Assembly (NCBI GenBank): GCA_023425455.1
Contig: JAFACP010000379.1
Location: 1 to 11,874 of the forward strand
Source: Pseudomonadota bacterium
GTDB taxonomy: Bacteria; Pseudomonadota; Gammaproteobacteria; Enterobacterales; Enterobacteriaceae
Direction: 5' to 3'
DNA length: 11,874 bases
Positions within the stretch are counted from its first letter, which is position 1. Every line of letters starts with the position of its first letter. Below are positions 1 through 6,788 of the stretch, piece after piece. Position numbers and translations under genes: made by a program. Below the pieces are notes generated by a model. The model did not search any database. It was not told the DNA's origin and worked only from the letters and a program-made list of their open reading frames with translations.

Positions 1-989
1 ATCCGCGGCTGATCGTGGTTACACCAGAACAGGGCGTTCCAGGCTTTGCCGTGCATGCCCTGCTGCCAGTGCCGGAACAGGGATTTTAGCGCCACGTAGT
101 CGGGCCTGGCTCTGGTCCACTTTTCGCCGCCGGGATAATCGACCTTCAGGTGGTGGAAATTAAAGGTCATCGACAGCTCGCGGCCGTCGAGCGCGGCGTA
201 CTGCTGACAGTTTTCCAGCGACGTTGACGACATTTCGCCTACCGTCATCAGGTTACGCGGGGTGAAGACGTCGCGGCTCATCTCCTGCAGATACTCATGG
301 ATCCGCGGCCCGTCGGTATAGAAGCGGCGACCGTCCCCGATATCGTCGTTGGGGAAGTGCTGGTCTTTAGAGATCAGGTTAATCACGTCGAGACGGAGAC
401 CGTCCACGCCGCGATCGGCCCAGAACGCGCACACCTTTTTCAGTTCGTCGCGCACCGCCGGGTTTTCCCAGTTGAGATCCGCCTGCTCCGGGGCAAACAG
501 GTGCAGATAATACTGCCCGCTTTCCGCGTGGCGACGCCAGGCGTTGCCGCCAAACTTGGAGCGCCAGTTGTTCGGCAGCAGGCCGTCCGGCGTGCCGTCG
601 CGCCAGATATAAAATGCGCGGTACGGGCTTTGCGGATCGAGGGACTGCTGGAACCACGCGTGCTGCGTGGAGGTGTGGTTGAACACCATATCCAGCACGA
701 TACGAATGCCGCGCTCGTGCGCCTGCGCCACCAGCTCGTCGAAGTCGTCCAGGGTGCCGTACGCCGGGTCAATGGCGGTGTAATCCGCCACGTCGTAGCC
801 GTTATCAATCTGCGGCGAGAGATAAAACGGCGTGAGCCAGATGGCGTCAACCCCGAGGGTGTGCAGATAATCAAGGCGTTGGGTCACGCCGCGCAGGTCG
901 CCGGTGCCGTTGCCGGTGGTGTCCTGAAAACTCTTTGGATAGATCTGATAAATAACGCCGTTCTGCCACCAGTGTGGAAGGGTATTCAT
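1..989 (-). CDS. treC: Trehalose-6-phosphate hydrolase TreC, C-terminus cut by window edge
   Basis: Cytoplasmic GH13 enzyme that hydrolyses trehalose-6-phosphate, made by TreB during import, to glucose and glucose-6-phosphate. The start ATG is the complement of 987-989 and gives MNTLPHWWQNGVIYQIYPKS, the typical TreC start. I read 329 complete codons before the edge; E. coli TreC has about 551 residues, so roughly 220 C-terminal residues lie outside. Alpha-amylase motifs are visible: the DMVFNH region near residue 100, the GLRLDVI motif with the likely nucleophile Asp201, the VGEMSS motif with the likely acid/base Glu252, and NHDQPR with Asp326 at the very edge. Assigning the catalytic roles follows from the GH13 family. 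The gene lies 51 nt downstream of treB and shares its transcript. The identification is firm. Confidence 0.96.
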   Translation of the reverse strand, partial: MNTLPHWWQNGVIYQIYPKSFQDTTGNGTGDLRGVTQRLDYLHTLGVDAIWLTPFYLSPQIDNGYDVADYTAIDPAYGTLDDFDELVAQAHERGIRIVLDMVFNHTSTQHAWFQQSLDPQSPYRAFYIWRDGTPDGLLPNNWRSKFGGNAWRRHAESGQYYLHLFAPEQADLNWENPAVRDELKKVCAFWADRGVDGLRLDVINLISKDQHFPNDDIGDGRRFYTDGPRIHEYLQEMSRDVFTPRNLMTVGEMSSTSLENCQQYAALDGRELSMTFNFHHLKVDYPGGEKWTRARPDYVALKSLFRHWQQGMHGKAWNALFWCNHDQPR

Positions 990-1011
990 AATACGTTCCT
1001 GCAAATGCGAA

Positions 1012-1029
1012 GGGGCGCAACTGCGCCCC
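1012..1029 (-). repeat. Hairpin between treB and treC
   Basis: A perfect inverted repeat, GGGGCGC-AACT-GCGCCCC (7-bp stem, 4-nt loop), fills much of the 51-nt gap between the treB stop and the treC start. No T-run follows on the minus strand, so it does not look like a full intrinsic terminator. A role in mRNA stability or in unequal expression of treB and treC is inference. Confidence 0.6.
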
Positions 1030-1040
1030 GAATGAGGGTA

Positions 1041-2462
1041 TTAAACAATCTGTAGCGTGCCCTGACGGAACTTACGCTGATAAACCACGGTGGTGAGAGT
1101 CACAGGGACGATAATCGCCACCGTCATCGCCAGCGCAAACACCTGCCAGTAAGCGGGCTGAATGGAGAGAATGCCCGGCAGGCCGCCCACGCCGATGCCG
1201 TTAGCCATCACGCCGTACAGGCTGCAGATAAGGCCGGCAAGGCCGGAGCCGATCATGGCGCAGAGCATCGGGAAGCGGTATTTGAGGTTAATCCCGTACA
1301 TCGCCGGTTCGGTAACGCCGAGGTAGGCGGAGATGGCCGCCGGAACCGAGATCTCACGCTCATTGTGCTTACGGCTGACCAGGATAATGCCGGTCACCGC
1401 CGACGCCTGGGCAATATTCGACAGGGCGATGATTGGCCAGACCGGCGTCCCGCCGAGGCTCTGGATCATCTGCATATCGATAGCCAGCGTGGTCTGGTGC
1501 ACGCCGGTAATCACCAGCGGGGCATACAGGAAGCCGAACAGCGCGGCGCCAATCGGCGCGAAGCTGCCGGTCATCAGGTGACGCACCGCGAAGACCACGC
1601 CGTCGCCAATCATGCGGCCAAACGGGCCGATAAAGGCGTGGGCGAGGAAGACGGCGAGGATCAGCGAGCAGACCGGCACCACCACCAGGTAGAGGTAATC
1701 CGGCACCAGCCGTTTCAGGCGTGTTTCAATAAAGCCCAGCGCCAGGCCCGCCAGCAGAGCTGGGATCACCTGCGCCTGATAGCCCACTTTGGCGATCGTA
1801 AACAGGCCGAAGTTCCACACCTCCGGCGCCTGCTGACCCAGTAAGTAAGCATTCATTAACTGTGGAGAGACCAGCGTAACGCCCAGCACGATACCGAGGA
1901 TTGGCGTACCACCCATCTTGCGCACCGCGGACCAGCAGATCCCCACCGGCAGATAGAAGAAGATCGCCTCGCCAATCAGCCACAGAAAATCGTAGACGGT
2001 GTGCAGCACCGGGTACATCTGCGCCAGGGTTTTGCCGTCACTCATCGGCACATCGCCGATCACGTTACGGAAGCCGAGGATCAGGCCTCCGCTGATCAGC
2101 GCCGGCAGCAGCGGGAAGAAAATTTCCGCGAAGTGGGAGATCAGCATCTCGTGCCACTTCATGTTTTGACGCGCCGCCTTTTTGGCCTGCTCTTTATCGG
2201 CGGAGGCGTGCCCGGTGGTTGCCAGCAGCGCCTGATAGTAATCGCCCACTTCGGGGCCAATCACCACCTGGAACTGACCGGCGTTGGTGAAGCAGCCTTT
2301 CACCATCGCCAGCGCGTCGATGGCTTTCGGATCCGCTTTGGCCGGATCGTTCAGCACAAAGCGCAGGCGGGTAATGCAATGGCTGACGGTGGCGATGTTT
2401 TCGCGGCCGCCGACCAGCACGATCAGCTGGTCGATATCTTCTTGTTTGACTTTACGCATCAT
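1041..2462 (-). CDS. treB: PTS trehalose-specific EIIBC component TreB
   Basis: Inner-membrane permease that imports trehalose and phosphorylates it to trehalose-6-phosphate. The protein is 473 residues, the length I know for E. coli TreB, and near-identical along its length. The N-terminal IIB domain (about residues 1-85) carries the phosphorylated cysteine in SHCITRLRF (Cys29). The hydrophobic IIC domain follows from about residue 105, with the ISGGLILGFRNVIGD segment and ITGVHQTTLAID. There is no IIA domain; TreB of E. coli uses the glucose IIA protein (Crr), so the same is expected here. The start is the first of two adjacent ATG codons, with GAGG a few bases upstream. The TreR operator 2535-2548 lies about 75 nt upstream and treC follows on the same transcript. 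Confidence 0.97.
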   Translation of the reverse strand: MMRKVKQEDIDQLIVLVGGRENIATVSHCITRLRFVLNDPAKADPKAIDALAMVKGCFTNAGQFQVVIGPEVGDYYQALLATTGHASADKEQAKKAARQNMKWHEMLISHFAEIFFPLLPALISGGLILGFRNVIGDVPMSDGKTLAQMYPVLHTVYDFLWLIGEAIFFYLPVGICWSAVRKMGGTPILGIVLGVTLVSPQLMNAYLLGQQAPEVWNFGLFTIAKVGYQAQVIPALLAGLALGFIETRLKRLVPDYLYLVVVPVCSLILAVFLAHAFIGPFGRMIGDGVVFAVRHLMTGSFAPIGAALFGFLYAPLVITGVHQTTLAIDMQMIQSLGGTPVWPIIALSNIAQASAVTGIILVSRKHNEREISVPAAISAYLGVTEPAMYGINLKYRFPMLCAMIGSGLAGLICSLYGVMANGIGVGGLPGILSIQPAYWQVFALAMTVAIIVPVTLTTVVYQRKFRQGTLQIV

Positions 2463-2534
2463 GAAACCTCATGACTGATGGGGTGGGGATAATGAACTGA
2501 GCGCAAGCCTACTCTTTCAGCGTGACGGCGAAAA

Positions 2535-2548
2535 TGGGAACGTTCCCA
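2535..2548. promoter_or_regulatory. TreR operator upstream of treB
   Basis: TGGGAACGTTCCCA is a perfect 14-bp palindrome in the 124-nt gap between treR and treB. It matches the operator type known for E. coli TreR, a LacI-family repressor. Its position, just ahead of treB, fits direct repression of treBC. Confidence 0.85.
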
Positions 2549-2551
2549 AGA

Positions 2552-2567
2552 TCGGGCGAAGATCACA
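2552..2567 (-). promoter_or_regulatory. Possible CRP site upstream of treB
   Basis: Read on the minus strand, TGTGATCTTCGCCCGA has a perfect left CRP half-site (TGTGA) but a poor right half. It lies immediately upstream of the TreR operator, where catabolite activation of treBC would be expected. The weak second half keeps this tentative. I could not fix a convincing -10/-35 pair for treB. Confidence 0.35.
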
Positions 2568-2586
2568 ATAAACCGCTATGTGGGGG

Positions 2587-3534
2587 TTAAGAAAGATGGG
2601 CAGGAATCACTATCTGGCGCGGTTCGCTGCGGCCGTTAATCTGCTCGATCAGCTGCGCGGCGGCCTGCCTGCCGGACTCGGCGTAGCCAGGGTCGACGGT
2701 GATAATCTCCGGGTGCAGAAACTTCATCAGCGGTGTACTCCCAACGCTCGCCACCTGCACAGCGTCGATACGCTGCTCCTGCAGATATTTGCTCGCGCCG
2801 AGCGCCAGCGTATCGGTAGCGCAGACCAGCGCGGTGGTCTGTGCGGTCAACACCTTCGCGACCTGCTCGTAGCCCTGCTTCATGCCAAGCCCCGGCAGGG
2901 AGGCCACGGCCGGAAGGCTGTGCTGTTCACAAAACGTCAGGTAGGCCTCATGGCGACGCTTGCCGGTGGTGACGTCCGCGTGCGGCACCCCGAGATAGCT
3001 GATGTGGCGATGACCGGTTGCGTACAGGCGCTGCATCAGGGTCACGATCGCCCCTTCATCGTCATAACATACGGAGGCAAAACCGCTGGCGTCGCGCGCC
3101 AGCAGCACCAGCGACGGCTGCCAGGACTTGAGGATAGCCTCGTCGATGCCGGTAAACCCAAACAGCACCACGCCATCAATGTTGCGACGTTGCAGCATGC
3201 CCAGATGCTCCGCCACCAGCTGCGGCGAGAACTGGCTCTCCATCATGATCGGATCGTAACCCTGCTCGTAGAAGGCGGGCAGCATGGTCTGAACCGCAAG
3301 GTTTTCCGACAGCGAATCAAGACGCGAGACAATGATGGCGACCACCTTATCGCTCTGCCCGCGCATGGCACGCGCGGAGCGGGAGGGGGAGAAACCGTGC
3401 TGATTCATAACCGCCTCGACGCGCTCACGCGTGCGCTCGCTGACACCACTTTCGTTGTTCAGCACGCGCGACACGGTGGATTTCCCCACGCCGCTTAAAC
3501 GCGCAATGTCTTTAATCGTAAGGCGGTTTTGCAT
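2587..3534 (-). CDS. treR: Trehalose operon repressor TreR (LacI family)
   Basis: Transcriptional repressor of treBC, released in E. coli by trehalose-6-phosphate. The 315-residue protein has the family's usual length. The N-terminus holds the LacI-type helix-turn-helix (LTIKDIARLSGVGKSTVSRV, residues 5-24), then the hinge around residues 47-60 (FSPSRSARAMRG). A periplasmic-binding-protein-like effector domain follows to the end. The start ATG is the complement of 3532-3534, preceded by a weak AGGGA ribosome site. The gene is codirectional with treB but 124 nt upstream, with no visible terminator between them, so some read-through is possible. It is divergent from mgtA. The candidate treR promoter region shares the 3535-3610 gap with the mgtA control region. 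Confidence 0.96.
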   Translation of the reverse strand: MQNRLTIKDIARLSGVGKSTVSRVLNNESGVSERTRERVEAVMNQHGFSPSRSARAMRGQSDKVVAIIVSRLDSLSENLAVQTMLPAFYEQGYDPIMMESQFSPQLVAEHLGMLQRRNIDGVVLFGFTGIDEAILKSWQPSLVLLARDASGFASVCYDDEGAIVTLMQRLYATGHRHISYLGVPHADVTTGKRRHEAYLTFCEQHSLPAVASLPGLGMKQGYEQVAKVLTAQTTALVCATDTLALGASKYLQEQRIDAVQVASVGSTPLMKFLHPEIITVDPGYAESGRQAAAQLIEQINGRSEPRQIVIPAHLS

Positions 3535-3583
3535 CTTTTGTTCCCTGTCACGGCGAAGGCCATCGTCAAATGAGCCTAATGCT

Positions 3584-3601
3584 ATAGCGTGATTTCGCTA
3601 T
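3584..3601. repeat. Inverted repeat in the treR/mgtA divergent gap
   Basis: ATAGCG-TGATTT-CGCTAT is a perfect 6-bp inverted repeat with a 6-nt spacer. It sits between the treR start and the mgtA PhoP box, where the treR promoter should be. It may be an operator or a chance palindrome; it does not match the TreR operator sequence. Confidence 0.35.
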
Positions 3602-3612
3602 GGGCAAAGTCT

Positions 3613-3647
3613 GGTTTACGTTCGGTTTATTTGCAGCGGCCTATAAT
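3613..3647 (+). promoter_or_regulatory. PhoP box and -10 element of the mgtA promoter
   Basis: Two perfect GGTTTA hexamers (3613-3618 and 3624-3629) are separated by 5 nt, the classic tandem PhoP box. Twelve nucleotides further on is a perfect TATAAT at 3642-3647, so the box occupies the -35 position as in PhoP-activated enterobacterial promoters. Transcription would start around 3653-3655. The arrangement predicts PhoP/PhoQ activation at low Mg2+. Confidence 0.92.
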
Positions 3648-3653
3648 AGCGCC

Positions 3654-3926
3654 CGAATTGCCGCGAACGGTATGGTTTAATCCCGATACTGCGTGGCGAA
3701 CCCTTTAATTTACTTACCGGAGGCGACATGGATCCCGATCCCGCACCTCTCCTGAACGGGAGAGTCCTTTCTTTCCGGTAAGCCAGCCTCCGCGCTGTCT
3801 CATCGGTGATGTGAGGCAGCAACGTCTTATACGTTCCTGCATGAAAAATGACGTGCCTGTCAGGTAAGGCGTTGCCGTGCCTGCAGGAAAGACTGCGTCC
3901 GCCCCGGCGGATGCGGGGGAATCACT
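3654..3926 (+). promoter_or_regulatory. mgtA 5' leader, Mg2+/MgtL-responsive
   Basis: The untranslated leader is about 270 nt from the inferred start to the mgtA ATG, close to the 264 nt known in Salmonella. Visible structure: CGGAGGC (3718-3724, the mgtL ribosome site) is complementary to GCCTCCG (3786-3792), just past the mgtL stop. A hairpin lies inside mgtL (CTCTCC 3747-3752 with GGAGAG 3759-3764). Two mutually exclusive hairpins at 3794-3820 and 3816-3840 compete for GCAGC. A strong hairpin at 3895-3914 abuts the mgtA ribosome site (GGGGGA). In Salmonella such alternative folding links mgtL translation and Mg2+ to Rho-dependent termination; the same mode is inferred here. Confidence 0.8.
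3728..3781 (+). CDS. mgtL: MgtL leader peptide (17 aa)
   Basis: The frame encodes MDPDPAPLLNGRVLSFR and stops with TAA. A strong GGAGG ribosome site ends 4 nt before the ATG. Position, length and the proline-spaced start match E. coli MgtL ([17 protein letters not shown] as I recall it). In Salmonella, efficient translation of the proline codons promotes termination within the leader, and slow translation lets RNA polymerase continue into mgtA. Here three prolines (3, 5, 7) are kept, the fourth is absent, and the Arg-rich stretch is replaced. It is too short for standard gene callers. Confidence 0.85.
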   Translation: MDPDPAPLLNGRVLSFR

Positions 3927-6635
3927 ATGCTGAAAAATATCACCCGACAGTTGCTTGCCCAACTGAACCGTCACCTGCCACGCCGCCTGGTCCAGCGTGA
4001 CCCGCTACCGAACGCCAGAGACCTGGCGGGAGCGGCCATCCCCTCCGCCCTGACCCGCCAGTGCCTGAACGTCGCGGCGATGGACGAAAATGAGGTCTGG
4101 CGCGCCTTTGGCGGCCACCCGGAAGGGCTGACGCCGGCGGAAGTGGAAAAATGCCGCGCCGTGCACGGTGCAAACCAGATCCCGGCGCAGAAACCGGCTC
4201 CGTGGTGGGTACACCTGTGGATCTGCTACCGCAACCCTTTCAACCTGCTGCTGACGGTGCTGGGCATTATCTCGTACGCCACTGAAGATCTGTTCGCCGC
4301 CGGGGTCATCGCCCTGATGGTGGGGATCTCAACGCTGCTTAACTTTATTCAGGAGGCCCGCTCCACCCGTGCGGCGGACGCCCTGAAGGCGATGGTCAGC
4401 AACACCGCCACCGTCTGCCGGGTGATTAACGATCTCGGTGAAAACGGCTGGATGGAGATCCCCATCGACCAGCTGGTGCCGGGCGATCTGGTGAAGCTGG
4501 CGGCCGGGGACATGATCCCGGCGGATTTACGCGTCATCCAGGCGCGGGATCTGTTCGTGGCGCAGGCATCGCTGACCGGCGAGTCTCTGCCGGTGGAGAA
4601 GGTGGCGCGCACCCGCGATGCGCAGCAGATGAACCCGCTGGAGTGCGACACCCTGTGCTTTATGGGCACCACGGTGGTGAGCGGCACGGCGCAGGCGATC
4701 GTGATGGCGACCGGCGGTAACACCTGGTTCGGCCAGCTCGCCGGGCGGGTTGGCGAGCAGGAGAGCGAGCCCAACGCCTTCCAGAAGGGCATTGGCCGCG
4801 TCAGCATGCTGCTGATCCGCTTTATGATGGTGATGACGCCGATCGTGCTGCTGATCAACGGCTACACCAAAGGCGACTGGTGGGAAGCGGCGCTGTTCGC
4901 CCTCTCCGTCGCGGTGGGGTTAACCCCGGAAATGCTGCCGATGATTGTGACCTCCACCCTGGCGCGCGGCGCGGTGAAGCTGTCGAAGCAGAAGGTGATC
5001 GTCAAACATCTCGATGCGATCCAGAACTTTGGCGCGATGGATATCCTCTGCACCGACAAAACCGGCACCCTGACCCAGGACAAGATCGTGCTGGAGAACC
5101 ACACCGATATTTCCGGCAAAAGCAGCGATCGCGTGCTGCACAGCGCGTGGCTGAACAGCCACTACCAGACCGGGCTGAAAAACCTGCTCGATGTCGCGGT
5201 GCTGGAAGGGGTGGATGAAGAGGCCGCGCGCACGCTCTCCGGGCGCTGGCAGAAGGTGGATGAGATCCCGTTTGATTTCGAGCGCCGTCGCATGTCGGTG
5301 GTGGTCAGCGAACAGCCGGATGTGCATCAGCTGATCTGCAAAGGGGCGCTGCAGGAGATCCTCACCGTCTGTTCCCAGGTACGCTATAACGGCGACATCG
5401 TGCCGCTCGATCAGACCATGCTGCGGCGCATTAAGCGCGTCACCGACAACCTCAACCGCCAGGGATTGCGGGTAGTGGCGGTGGCGAGCAAGTTTCTGCC
5501 CGCCCGCGAAGGGGACTATCAGCGGATTGACGAATCTGATCTGATCCTCGAGGGGTATATCGCGTTCCTCGATCCGCCGAAAGAGACCACCGCCCCCGCG
5601 CTGCAGGCGCTGAAGGCTAACGGGATCACGGTGAAGATCCTCACCGGCGACAGCGAACTGGTGGCGGCGAAAGTGTGCCATGAGGTCGGGCTGGATGCCG
5701 GCGAGGCGGTGGTGGGTAGCGATATCGACGCTCTGTCCGACGACCAGCTGGCGGCGCTGGCGCAGCGTACCACGCTGTTTGCCCGCCTGACGCCGATGCA
5801 TAAAGAGCGGATCGTCACCCTGCTGCGCCGGGAAGGGCATGTGGTGGGCTTTATGGGCGATGGCATTAACGACGCCCCGGCGCTGCGCGCGGCAGACATT
5901 GGCATCTCCGTGGACGGCGCGGTGGATATCGCCCGCGAGGCGGCGGATATCATCCTGCTGGAAAAGAGCCTGATGGTGCTGGAGGAGGGGGTGATTGAAG
6001 GCCGCCGGACCTTCGCCAACATGCTGAAGTACATCAAAATGACCGCCAGCTCTAACTTCGGGAACGTCTTCAGCGTGCTGGTGGCGAGCGCTTTTCTGCC
6101 GTTCCTGCCGATGCTGCCGCTGCATCTGCTGATCCAGAACCTGATGTACGATGTCTCGCAGGTGGCGATCCCGTTTGATAACGTCGACGACGAGCAGATA
6201 CAGAAGCCACAGCGCTGGAACCCGTCCGATCTGGGGCGCTTTATGCTGTTCTTTGGCCCGATCAGCTCGATCTTCGACATTCTGACCTTCTGCCTGATGT
6301 GGTTCGTGTTCCACGCCAACACGCCGGAACACCAGACCCTGTTCCAGTCCGGCTGGTTCGTGGTGGGCCTGCTGTCGCAGACGCTAGTGGTGCATATGAT
6401 CCGCACCCGTCGCATTCCGTTTATCCAGAGCCGGGCCGCGTGGCCGCTGATTGTGATGACGGGGGGGGTGATGGCGCTCGGCATCGCGCTGCCGTTCTCG
6501 CCGCTGGCGGGGTATCTGCAGCTGCAGGCGCTGCCGCTGAGCTACTTCCCGTGGCTGGTGGCGATTCTGGCGGGCTACATGGTGCTGACGCAGATGGTGA
6601 AAGGGTTCTACAGCCGCCGCTACGGCTGGCAGTGA
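3927..6635 (+). CDS. mgtA: Mg2+-importing P-type ATPase MgtA
   Basis: Inner-membrane ATPase (P-type, class IIIB) that brings Mg2+ into the cell when external Mg2+ is low. The protein has 902 residues, four more than E. coli MgtA. Motifs in order: actuator TGES at 217-220, membrane motif PEMLP at 334-338, phosphorylation motif DKTGT with Asp377, and the hinge GDGINDAP at 644-651. Hydrophobic segments lie around 95-150, 295-345 and from about 705 to the end, as expected for about ten membrane helices. The C-terminus YSRRYGWQ matches E. coli. The chosen ATG follows GGGGGA by 7 nt and gives the MgtA-type amphipathic N-terminus; a GGGGG-type site next to a hairpin suggests controlled translation. 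Regulation is by the PhoP box and MgtL leader. It is monocistronic, with a terminator right after the stop. Confidence 0.98.
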   Translation: MLKNITRQLLAQLNRHLPRRLVQRDPLPNARDLAGAAIPSALTRQCLNVAAMDENEVWRAFGGHPEGLTPAEVEKCRAVHGANQIPAQKPAPWWVHLWICYRNPFNLLLTVLGIISYATEDLFAAGVIALMVGISTLLNFIQEARSTRAADALKAMVSNTATVCRVINDLGENGWMEIPIDQLVPGDLVKLAAGDMIPADLRVIQARDLFVAQASLTGESLPVEKVARTRDAQQMNPLECDTLCFMGTTVVSGTAQAIVMATGGNTWFGQLAGRVGEQESEPNAFQKGIGRVSMLLIRFMMVMTPIVLLINGYTKGDWWEAALFALSVAVGLTPEMLPMIVTSTLARGAVKLSKQKVIVKHLDAIQNFGAMDILCTDKTGTLTQDKIVLENHTDISGKSSDRVLHSAWLNSHYQTGLKNLLDVAVLEGVDEEAARTLSGRWQKVDEIPFDFERRRMSVVVSEQPDVHQLICKGALQEILTVCSQVRYNGDIVPLDQTMLRRIKRVTDNLNRQGLRVVAVASKFLPAREGDYQRIDESDLILEGYIAFLDPPKETTAPALQALKANGITVKILTGDSELVAAKVCHEVGLDAGEAVVGSDIDALSDDQLAALAQRTTLFARLTPMHKERIVTLLRREGHVVGFMGDGINDAPALRAADIGISVDGAVDIAREAADIILLEKSLMVLEEGVIEGRRTFANMLKYIKMTASSNFGNVFSVLVASAFLPFLPMLPLHLLIQNLMYDVSQVAIPFDNVDDEQIQKPQRWNPSDLGRFMLFFGPISSIFDILTFCLMWFVFHANTPEHQTLFQSGWFVVGLLSQTLVVHMIRTRRIPFIQSRAAWPLIVMTGGVMALGIALPFSPLAGYLQLQALPLSYFPWLVAILAGYMVLTQMVKGFYSRRYGWQ

Positions 6636-6641
6636 GTTTAT

Positions 6642-6674
6642 CCCCTCTCTTCGCCGGGAGAGAGGGGCCGTTTT
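6642..6674 (+). terminator. Rho-independent terminator after mgtA
   Basis: A 9-bp perfect stem (CCCCTCTCT at 6642-6650 with AGAGAGGGG at 6659-6667) encloses an 8-nt loop. It is followed by CCG and TTTT, then more pyrimidines. It begins 6 nt after the mgtA stop. Confidence 0.85.
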
Positions 6675-6692
6675 CTCTTAAATTCAACAGCC

Positions 6693-6745
6693 TGTGATCT
6701 GCATCGTCCCCTTCGCTTGACGACAATTTACGCGCATGTTAACTG
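6693..6745 (+). promoter_or_regulatory. Possible promoter of the hexosaminidase gene
   Basis: TTGACG at 6717-6722 is a good -35 candidate; 17 nt later is a poor -10 (TAACTG, with a TG-type extension just before it). Upstream at 6693-6697 is a CRP-like half-site TGTGA with a weak partner. A promoter must lie somewhere here because mgtA is closed by a terminator, but the exact elements are uncertain. Confidence 0.35.
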
Positions 6746-6788
6746 AATGTTTTGCCAGGATTTTGGCCCGTCAGATAAAGGAACATTC

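Noticed and set aside
297..1055. A 252-codon plus-strand frame opposite treC
   Set aside because: Mirror frame of a conserved GH13 gene, with no homology signal of its own.
2578..3498. A 306-codon plus-strand frame opposite treR
   Set aside because: treR matches the LacI family along its whole length; the opposite frame has biased, non-protein-like composition and no ribosome site.
3841..3867. Eight-residue frame MKNDVPVR in the mgtA leader
   Set aside because: No ribosome binding site is visible and it lies in the hairpin/repeat region; it overlaps likely structural RNA elements.
4920..6332. A 470-codon open frame antisense to mgtA
   Set aside because: It is His/Arg/Gln-rich without recognisable motifs and lies wholly opposite a highly conserved gene; long antisense frames are common opposite GC-rich genes.
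6747..6788. Upstream 14-codon extension of the hexosaminidase
   Set aside because: The ATG at 6789 has a good AAGGAA site and starts directly with the signal peptide; the extension would bury it.
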